From Gynuella sunshinyii YC6258 (GTDB lineage Bacteria; Pseudomonadota; Gammaproteobacteria; Pseudomonadales; Natronospirillaceae), in contig NZ_CP007142.1 of assembly GCF_000940805.1 (NCBI RefSeq), positions 6,300,593 through 6,364,592 of the forward strand: a stretch of DNA of 64,000 nt, written 5' to 3'. This document shows positions 26,201 to 33,400 of the stretch, piece by piece. The notes beneath the pieces are model-generated. The model saw only the letters and a list, made by a program, of their open reading frames with translations, made no database searches and was not told the origin of the DNA. Position 1 is the first letter of the stretch; each line of letters begins with the position of its first letter. The position numbers were made by a program, and so were the translations under genes.

Positions 26201-26222
26201 AAAGCCCGCCAAAGCAGGCTTT
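26201..26222 (-). terminator. Terminator after immunity gene
   Basis: Arms AAAGCCCGC and GCAGGCTTT (one G-T wobble) with a 4-base loop, beginning 11 bases past the stop of the gene at 26234-26581. No strong T-run follows on the minus strand. Confidence 0.45.
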
Positions 26223-26233
26223 GAACGGTTTTT

Positions 26234-26581
26234 CTATTCGCTACGCAACGTCCACCAACGGCAATTTAATTCAGGCTCCAACTTAACCCAGGCTTCTGAA
26301 GTCACACCACCAATATCAAACACAACATAAACACCAGAACCAGAACCATCACGCCAAAGCTCAATGGATTTCACCTTTTCCGAAGAAATTGTTGCCACTT
26401 CGCGCCCACTGCAACGCAGTACAACCTGGAATGATTCGGTAACCGCGCTGAATGAGATATCAATTTGTAGTTCCCCGCTGGCTGCCGTCTTTACGTAACG
26501 GCAATAGGCCATGCAGGGGTCTTCTTCGACTGGCTCAATGCCAAATGCTTCCAAGAAATCATCAGTACTCGGAAAATTCAT
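26234..26581 (-). CDS. Probable immunity protein of the 26592-27617 cassette
   Basis: 115 residues, soluble beta-rich protein (LQIDISFSAVTESFQVVLRC, VYVVFDIGGV). It begins 10 bases after the toxin tip's stop, in toxin-immunity order. No family assigned. A terminator-like hairpin follows at 26201-26222. Immunity role inferred from order. Confidence 0.65.
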   Translation of the reverse strand: MNFPSTDDFLEAFGIEPVEEDPCMAYCRYVKTAASGELQIDISFSAVTESFQVVLRCSGREVATISSEKVKSIELWRDGSGSGVYVVFDIGGVTSEAWVKLEPELNCRWWTLRSE

Positions 26582-26591
26582 ATCAACTTCC

Positions 26592-27617
26592 TCAGTGAAA
26601 GGGAATCACAGTGCTTAGTCGGCGCGAGCCATCTTCGAGAACTTGGAACGTACTCTCAAATGTGGCAGCCTTGCCGGACGGCCCCATGAACAGCGATTCC
26701 CGCACTTCAAAATTTCCGTACTGATTCGAGAATGTCCGTGCGATGTTTCCTTCAGCTTGAGCTGCAGCACTAAGGTGCTCTGTCAACATTTGGCGACCTG
26801 CCGCCGTATCTGGAACACCGAGTCTTTTCATTTCAAGGGCCAACTGATTCGAGCGAGCTGCGTTATGCGCATTGCTGGAAACCCGTCCAAACAGGTAGTC
26901 AAACTTGCCGGGAGCAATCTCTATTCCCTTTGTAACCCTACCCCAAAAACCTTTTGGAATAAACTTCTCAAGTTTACGTGTTACCAATCCCAACGAAGCG
27001 GTACCGGCGGCCTTGCGCAACTCCTGCAAAACCGTGCTCGGGTCGTTCAGGATATTGTTAATCGCTTCACCAAATGCCCAACCTGCCTCCCATGCACCAT
27101 ATAAAACCAGTCCTCCGCCAAGAATGGCCAGAGGACTCTCCGGATCCGTATACGCCAACGGATTATCCAATCCATAATGGAACCGATTCACACCGGTCAC
27201 AGCTGCATCGGGCACTCCGACCGGGTCTGGGGATATAAACCGCCTTAGTCTGGGACTGTACCATCTCGCTCCGACGTACACGAGTCCAGCATCGGCGATG
27301 CGTTGGTGGTGGTGGAATGTCAGTTCGCGGGTGTCCCCGTCTCCTGTCACTCTGCCTTCGTTGCCGTAGGGGTCGTAGTCTTTACTCCAGACCATCTGGC
27401 CGCTGGCGTCGGTGGCCATGATGGGATTCATGGCGAGGTCGCTGTGGATGTATTCAACGGTTTCTGTCTGGGTATCGCTGCCTGTGAGGTTGGCAACGGT
27501 CTGGCCGTTCAGATAGATGTGAAGGCTGTATTCACCATCGGTACTGTGTGAGGCAAGGACTTTGTGCTGATCATCACGCAGGTAGCGTTCGGTGCGGTTG
27601 TCATTCTGTCTGGCAAC
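26592..27617 (-). pseudogene. Orphan Rhs cassette with unassigned toxin tip
   Basis: 5'-truncated Rhs end starting at the shared cut site (27617). It keeps the complete end of the core (SKDYDPYGNEGRVTGDG, PDPVGVPDAAVTGVNRF) and the same linker as the cassette at 25154-26053 (GLVLYGAWEAGWAF to KGFWGRVTK). The two diverge right after the linker. The tip, about 110 residues, reads PGKFDYLFGRVSSNAHNAAR, GVPDTAAGRQML, FESTFQVLEDGS. It resembles tips I have seen on CDI/Rhs proteins but I cannot name the family. An ATG at 27431 is in frame inside the core, without a clear ribosome site, so expression is doubtful. Confidence 0.75.
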
Positions 27618-27698
27618 AAATTTATGGGTGTCCTACTAGAGAACAGCCCCGGTTTTACCGGGGCTGTTCTATTATTAGAGTGGGTGTCCCATTAACTG
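27618..27698. repeat. Island repeat, complete (copy e)
   Basis: The shortest complete copy (about 80 bases): AAATTTATGGGTGTCCTACT, then directly AGAGAACAGCCCCGG with the hairpin made longer here (ACAGCCCCGG pairs with CCGGGGCTGT), then right end AGAGTGGGTGTCCCATTAAC. The compensating change in the outer stem argues that the hairpin is maintained. Confidence 0.8.
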
Positions 27699-27807
27699 CT
27701 TCATTTCATCAAGAGATCATGTGGCAGGAAGGGTCAGGACCAGACATATTGAAAGTCTCTCAATATTGAGGGATGGGGTAGATTTTGTTTGACAGTCCGG
27801 GGGCGTC
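27699..27807. other. Spacer between two repeat copies
   Basis: About 110 bases of unassigned sequence between repeat copies e and f. It holds a 12-base palindrome CTCAATATTGAG at 27759-27770. A plus-strand frame (VRTRHIESLSILRDGVDFV, then TGA) may be the end of an unknown gene. Confidence 0.3.
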
Positions 27808-27900
27808 CATATATGTCCTTTTTATTTCCTTTTTTCAGCAGAGAGATCAACCCCGGTTTTACCGGGGCCGATCTATTATTAGAGTGGGTGTCACATTAAC
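27808..27900. repeat. Island repeat, complete but diverged left end (copy f)
   Basis: Left end is altered (CATATATGTCC instead of TTTATGGGTGTCC); hairpin CCCCGGTTTTACCGGGG intact; right end TGGGTGTCACATTAAC has one change. It runs directly into the BrnT-like remnant. Confidence 0.75.
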
Positions 27901-27903
27901 TCC

Positions 27904-27980
27904 AGTGAAGACACGGTGACCATCCGCCTAATCTCAGCGCGACCGGCCACCAAACATGAGATTCGGCAATACGAAGGGTG
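27904..27980 (+). pseudogene. C-terminal remnant of BrnT-like toxin
   Basis: Plus-strand reading EDTVTIRLISARPATKHEIR, then QYEG and TGA. This is the end of a BrnT-family RNase toxin, where IRiIsAR.At..E...Ye is the standard ending. Everything upstream is replaced by repeat copy f, so the toxin is lost while its antitoxin gene follows intact. Confidence 0.75.
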
Positions 27981-27985
27981 ATCTA

Positions 27986-28186
27986 ATGCGTGATGAGTAC
28001 GATTTTTCAAAAGGCGAACGCGGCAAATTCTTTAACCCCAACGCTAAAAAAAATCTACCGGTTTACTTGGAAGCGGAAGTACTGGACTATTTTGCAGAGA
28101 AGGCCAAAGCCAAAGGCGTTGAATTAAACGCCCTGGTCAATGACCTGCTGAAAAAAGACATTGCTTTAATTGAAGGGGTTAAGTAA
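27986..28186 (+). CDS. BrnA/CopG-like orphan antitoxin
   Basis: 66 residues from the ATG at 27986 (MRDEYDFSKGERGKFF), a start typical of this family; the frame is open to 27956 but that ATG lies inside the toxin remnant. KNLPVYLEAEVLDYFAEKAK and ELNALVNDLLKKDI form the ribbon-helix-helix DNA-binding domain. In a complete pair it binds and neutralises the BrnT toxin and represses their promoter. The toxin gene here is reduced to its last 25 codons, so this is an orphan, possibly without its promoter. Plus strand, opposite to the toxin cassettes around it. Confidence 0.85.
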   Translation: MRDEYDFSKGERGKFFNPNAKKNLPVYLEAEVLDYFAEKAKAKGVELNALVNDLLKKDIALIEGVK

Positions 28187-28189
28187 AGG

Positions 28190-28822
28190 TCAAAGATTCT
28201 CGTAAACAGCAGAATATCTTTTCTTAAGACCTGGATTACCTAAATGGCTTTCCATCGCTGATCGCGCCTTCTCTTGCTCTCCCTTAAGCAAGTACGCTGC
28301 GGTCACATACACATACCAATGCTGCTGTTTAAGCAAGCGATCATCTGAAGATTCGTATGCTTCCAGCAAATCATCAATACTCTGTAAGCTCTCAAGCAAA
28401 TCAACGAGCCACTGCTCCATGAAAGAACAGATCGCTACACCTATCTGCGAATAATCGCCTGCACTTTTAGTAAACCAACGCTCATGATTTTCTTTTGGCG
28501 CACTAATCTCAATAGGTTGCTTGAGTAAAATATCAGGAGCATTAGCAAGTAGCATCTTGTTGCCATTGACTAACCTCAAAGCCTCCTCGGAGACAGAAGG
28601 TATTTTCCAGACAAAGAATGGATGAATGTGCGCTTCGGCATCTTGCTCATACCTTGGAAAAAAGTCTGTGACAAAATCAATTTCCTGAATCGACTCCGCA
28701 AGCTTCCTTTTATAAACAAGTGATCCTTTGCGCCGCTTAAAATTGTACTTTGAAAGGGCCTGGTCAACAGGCCCATCCAACATTTCAAGCAAGTTAGCTT
28801 TTGCTGATTTAATGTCATTCAT
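28190..28822 (-). CDS. Probable immunity protein of the 28831-29781 cassette (DUF4304-like)
   Basis: 210 residues, soluble. N-terminal part FKRRKGSLVYKRKLAESIQE, then IDFVTDFFPRY, fits the DUF4304-like pattern (GFkrk...f.R.....iq.i..q) of immunity-associated proteins; the C-terminus is helical (YVTAAYLLKGEQEKARSAME). It begins 8 bases after the stop of the nuclease-type toxin tip, in the order expected for cognate immunity. Family name is a guess from pattern; immunity role from position. Confidence 0.62.
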   Translation of the reverse strand: MNDIKSAKANLLEMLDGPVDQALSKYNFKRRKGSLVYKRKLAESIQEIDFVTDFFPRYEQDAEAHIHPFFVWKIPSVSEEALRLVNGNKMLLANAPDILLKQPIEISAPKENHERWFTKSAGDYSQIGVAICSFMEQWLVDLLESLQSIDDLLEAYESSDDRLLKQQHWYVYVTAAYLLKGEQEKARSAMESHLGNPGLKKRYSAVYENL

Positions 28823-28830
28823 ATGGTTAT

Positions 28831-29781
28831 TTACGGAACTCGAATTTCAAGCGAACGGCCAACGCTAACACCACTGCTATTGCCGACACCTACCGCAGGA
28901 TTATAAGTGTTCACACCGCTATCAAAATTTCTCTGTGCTGCTGTCTTTGTAGCAGATCCAGACTTAACTTCTAAGCCGATAGTTCTACCTCGTGGGCTAA
29001 CAGCAGCACCATCGTATACTCGTAATTGACCGTCTGCATTTCGAACAGACACGCGGCCTTCAATTACACTCCAGCCGGGCTTTTGTTTAACCGCATCCCA
29101 AACCTTTTGTTCTGCGGCGGCTCCTGCTGTACCTGGGCCATTAGGGCTTGCGAATTTTCCATCAGCTGTACGCCAACCGTTGTTCCATTTGGCTCCACTG
29201 TTTGTAACAGTCTTCCCACGCTTCAAAGCCTTAACCAGTTGCACACCTTTTGAGAAGACTCCGCCTCCCACCACTCCCATGGCTGCAGCTCCGGCAACCT
29301 GTCCCCATTTGAATTCATCCTGCACACCTGTGGCGATAAAAACCCCTTGCATCGCTGCATCAATTGCAGCACCTGCCAGCGCTCCCACGATCAGGTTGAC
29401 AAACTCTCCATCCGGATCCGTATACGCCAACGGATTATCCAATCCATAATGGAACCGATTCACACCGGTCACGGCTGCGTCAGGCACTCCAACCGGATCA
29501 GGGGATATAAACCGCCTTAGTCTGGGACTGTACCATCTTGCTCCGACGTACACGAGTCCGGCATCGGCGATGCGTTGGTGATGGTGGAATGTCAGTTCGC
29601 GGGTGTCCCCGTCTCCTTCAACGGTTTCTGTCTGGGTATCGCTGCCTGTGAGGTTGGCAACGGTCTGGCCGTTCAGATAGATGTGAAGGCTGTATTCACC
29701 ATCGGTGCTGTGTGAGGCAAGGACTTTGTGCTGATCGTCACGCAGGTAGCGTTCGGTGCGGTTGTCATTCTGTCTGGCAAC
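28831..29781 (-). pseudogene. Orphan Rhs cassette with PD-(D/E)XK nuclease-type tip
   Basis: 5'-truncated Rhs end from the shared cut site (29781). It lacks the same 36 core codons as the 25154-26053 cassette, then has the core end PDPVGVPDAAVTGVNRF and the linker of the full-length gene (FVNLIVGALAGAAIDAAMQG, GGGVFSKGVQL). It diverges from the full gene right after KALKRGK. Tip of about 115 residues: AAAEQKVWDAVKQKPGW, VSVRNADGQLRVYDGA, RTIGLEVKSGSATKTAAQR. The D...xEVKSG...Q arrangement is that of PD-(D/E)XK endonuclease toxins. No usable start downstream of the repeat, so presumably silent. Confidence 0.78.
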
Positions 29782-29874
29782 AAATTTATGGGTGTCCTAC
29801 TCTATTCGTTCAGAGAGAACAGCCCCGGTTTTACCGGGGCCGATCTATTATTAGAGTGGGTGTCCCATTAACTG
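29782..29874. repeat. Island repeat, complete (copy g)
   Basis: AAATTTATGGGTGTCCTACT, TTCGTTCAGAGAGAACAG, hairpin CCCCGGTTTTACCGGGG, right end AGAGTGGGTGTCCCATTAAC. It separates the intact Rhs-immunity pair from the first orphan cassette. Confidence 0.8.
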
Positions 29875-29879
29875 CTAAC

Positions 29880-29905
29880 TTCAAGTTTATGGATGTCCTT
29901 TTTTA
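29880..29905. repeat. Island repeat, left end only (copy h)
   Basis: TCAAGTTTATGGATGTCC with one change, followed by TTTTTTAT. It directly follows complete copy g and lies 16 bases from the stop of the immunity gene at 29922. Confidence 0.6.
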
Positions 29906-29921
29906 TCATCATTAAGTGCAA

Positions 29922-30458
29922 TCATAACCATCCATTACCAACTAACTCATCGAGACTTTTACAATCTAATATCTCATTTTGGTTGAAATGCTCGACACAG
30001 CACTTATTTTTGATCAATTTTTTATCAAGTCTATTTCTTATGAGATCTTCAGCATGTGCCAAATCGAGTCTCAATCGAACAAGATGCTCATGGTCCGGTG
30101 GATCCTTATCACCAAATAGTAGATAAACAACTTTTAATTTCCTGTAGACAAACAGCAGCTCTTTTTCTGATAAGCAGCCCTTCTGTTTCATCAGTCTAGA
30201 AAACAGCCTTGTATCAAATTTTGGTTGCTCTACAGCTTCATCTGAATACTGATCCATATCGACAACATTTGCATTTTTGAGCCTATTCAAAACATTCTGG
30301 ATAGGCGTTCGCTCAGCAAAGTAATTCACAAGACTCTCCCATGTACTTCCATAGGACCGATCAATAGATAACTGTAACTGTCGTAGAAGTAAGTAAAGAC
30401 CCACTAAAAATCTACGGTCAAATGGAAAGCTAGCCACAATTACTCCCAAAGTTTCCAC
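29922..30458 (-). CDS. Probable immunity protein of the full-length Rhs toxin
   Basis: 178 residues, soluble and mostly helical (FLVGLYLLLRQLQLSIDRSY, FRKLKVVYLLFG); Cys-containing C-terminus. It overlaps the end of the Rhs gene by 19 bases in another frame, so it is translated with it, as expected for a cognate immunity gene. No family recognised. It would protect the producer and its siblings from the Rhs C-terminal toxin; that role is inferred from order and overlap. Confidence 0.7.
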   Translation of the reverse strand: METLGVIVASFPFDRRFLVGLYLLLRQLQLSIDRSYGSTWESLVNYFAERTPIQNVLNRLKNANVVDMDQYSDEAVEQPKFDTRLFSRLMKQKGCLSEKELLFVYRKLKVVYLLFGDKDPPDHEHLVRLRLDLAHAEDLIRNRLDKKLIKNKCCVEHFNQNEILDCKSLDELVGNGWL

Positions 30459-33400
30459 CAGGATGAATTCACAAATTTAGCATTTGTCCCCTCTAATGAA
30501 ACAGCACTGTTAGAGGGGATGATTCCTGTATTGCGGGATGAACCAATGAACGTTTGTCGGACCGATGCTTTAGGTACCTGGAGTTCTACAAACGCACCTC
30601 TACCATATGCTCCCATTTCAGCAGAGGCTGTTTCCGCTGAACCAAACGGGGCTACTTCAACATGCACCCCTACAGTGCGATCCATGCCCGCCGGCCGAGC
30701 CGGATTTATTGAATTATTGGCCTTTATACCTTTCAAACCATTTGGAGATGTATGATGCCTTACGGTTACCAAGTCTTCAGCTTTATCGGCAACCTTTTTT
30801 CCGCTCTTCAACGCCTTGGCCAGTTGCACACCTTTTGAGAAGACTCCGCCTCCCACCACTCCCATGGCTGCAGCTCCGGCAACCTGTCCCCATTTGAACT
30901 CATCCTGCACACCTGTGGCGATAAAAACCCCTTGCATCGCTGCATCAATTGCAGCACCTGCCAGCGCTCCCACGATCAGGTTGACAAACTCCCCATCCGG
31001 ATCCGTATACGCCAACGGATTATCCAATCCATAATGGAACCGATTCACACCGGTCACAGCTGCATCGGGCACTCCGACCGGGTCTGGGGATATGAACCGC
31101 CTTAGTCTGGGACTGTACCACCTTGCTCCGACGTACACGAGTCCGGCATCGGCGATGCGTTGGTGATGGTGGAATGTCAGTTCGCGGGTGTCCCCGTCTC
31201 CTGTCACTCTGCCTTCGTTGCCGTAGGGGTCGTAGTCTTTACTCCAAACCATCTGGCCGCTGGCGTCGGTGGCCATGATGGGATTCATGGCGAGGTCGCT
31301 GTGGATGTATTCAACGGTTTCTGTCTGGGTATCGCTGCCTGTGAGGTTGGCAACGGTCTGGCCGTTCAGATAGATGTGAAGGCTGTATTCACCATCGGTA
31401 CTGTGTGAGGCAAGGACTTTGTGCTGATCATCACGCAGGTAGCGTTCGGTGCGGTTGTCATTCTGTCTGGCAACGAGTCCGTTGTGTCCATCGTAGTGAA
31501 ATTGAGCAGTCTTTCCTGATGGGCTTTGCGCTGATACCAGGTTGTGGCGTTGGTTCCACTGGTAGCGCCAGTCGCCCAGTTGTTCAATTCGTCCCTGGGC
31601 ATCGGCCGTGATGCTTTGAAGGGTTGTAACGCCACCGTTGATTTCCTGTATGGCCCTGGGAATATTACGGTTGGAGATGTAGTAACTGATCTGATGGTCT
31701 GAGGCCAGTGTCACGCCGGTAATGTTGGAGTTGCTGTCGAGCCCGAATTCCTGGTTGCCCCAGTAACCGGTACTGCTGAGCAGGCGGTTGTCACGATCGT
31801 AGCGGTAGAGTTTATCTGCCTCACTGTGCAGTGAGTCCTGAATGGCCGTCAGGTTGCCCATGGCATCCCGTTGTGCGGTTTTACTGAACTTGCCGGCCAG
31901 TTCGGTACCGGTACTCCAGAGCCGTTCGGGGTCCAGACTGAATTGCTGTACCTGGCCATTGCCATAGGTGAGTTGGGTGATGGCACCACTGGGATGGTAT
32001 CGAATATGACGAATGTAGCTGCCTACCTGGGTCGGTCGACCAAATGCATCGGGCGCATAGTCAACCGCCAGTCCACCCGGATAAGTCAGACGGCTTAACT
32101 GATCGTTCTGGTCATACTCATAGGAAACCGTCTGGGTATCTGACAGCGGGCTGGCCAATACCGAACTCAACGAGATCAGGTTGTTGTTCAGATCATAGTC
32201 ATAGACGCGGCTGGCAATGCCGTTGCGGATTTCAACCAGGTTGCCGCTGCCGTCATAGCGATACTCAACGTCCAGAGTGGCATCGCTGTAGGTGGTGGCG
32301 ATCAGTCGTTGCAGGCCATCATAGGCATAATGCTCAGCCGGCAGGTCGTTCTGCTGCATGGAGGCCAGCAGTCCATTACGATGATAAGTGTAGGTCCGGG
32401 TACCTTCCTCATAGGAAGTCTGGCTGGTCAGCTGAAAGTGATCATTGTATTCAAAGTCATGCAGGGCCTTGGTGTATATTTGGCCTTCATCGCCGGGTAC
32501 CGGGGTGCCCTGAATGATTCTGGTGCGTTGCCCAATCCGGTTAAAGGCATAGGCGGTTAACGTGCCGATAGGGCTTTGAGTACGGACCTCATAGGTGCTC
32601 TGACTGCCGTACCGCCGGGTATGCTGCCAGACGTTGCCATTTTCGTCCTGTACCGAGGTCACCGTACCGTTGTAGCTATAGTTCCGGGTGTTGCCATCTG
32701 GATAGGTCACCCGTTCCAGACGCAGATCATATAGCCAGTCATAGGCGACGGCAGGCCCTGTCTGACAGCCGGCGCTGTTGGGATACCAGACCTGACTGAC
32801 CTGACCGTTCAGCAGATATTGGTAGCTTTGATAGAGGGTTTCGTTTTCGCCGGTCATTTCATGACACAGCAGTTGACCGTTGTCGGTATACGTCAGGGTT
32901 TGCTGTAAAGGCCCTCGCGTCATGTGAATCACATTGCGCTGGTAGCTGACATCAACAGGGTTGCCCAGGCTAAAACCGATCCGGGAAACTCTGCCGAGAT
33001 CATCGTAGGTATAGGTTTTGGCTGACCCACGGGCATCGGTCTCTGAGGTGACATACCCCCCTGTGGCCACGGTTCGATCATAACTCTGTTCGTCATTGCC
33101 CAGGGTGGTGTGTCGAGCCACGCCATAGTGATAATCACTGTGCTGTTCGAGAATATCCCCTTCCAGCGAAACCTGCTCCAACAGTCCATAGCGGTTGTAA
33201 CGGTAATGGTGGGTGATGCCGTTGATGGTCTTATCGGTCAGCTGAAGCTGTGCGTCATATACGTTGGTGGTGACTGAATCGTCACCGGCAATATTGCTAC
33301 TGCCATGGGAATTGGAGGCACCGAGCAGGGTTTCAGACGTCACCAGCGAGGGATGCCAGGCCGTGGTGGTGGGTGTCAGATAAGTATACTGGTATTCTTC

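Noticed and set aside
23168-29905. Integron cassette array: repeated short sites between small toxin, antitoxin and immunity genes
   Set aside because: The repeat has no attC-like R'/R'' core pairing, genes lie on both strands, the repeat varies from 80 to about 120 bases with a GC hairpin in the middle, and no integrase is seen in the window.
24138-29905. CRISPR array
   Set aside because: The repeat copies are irregularly spaced by 0.1-1.6 kb with genes in between and too long and variable for CRISPR repeats.
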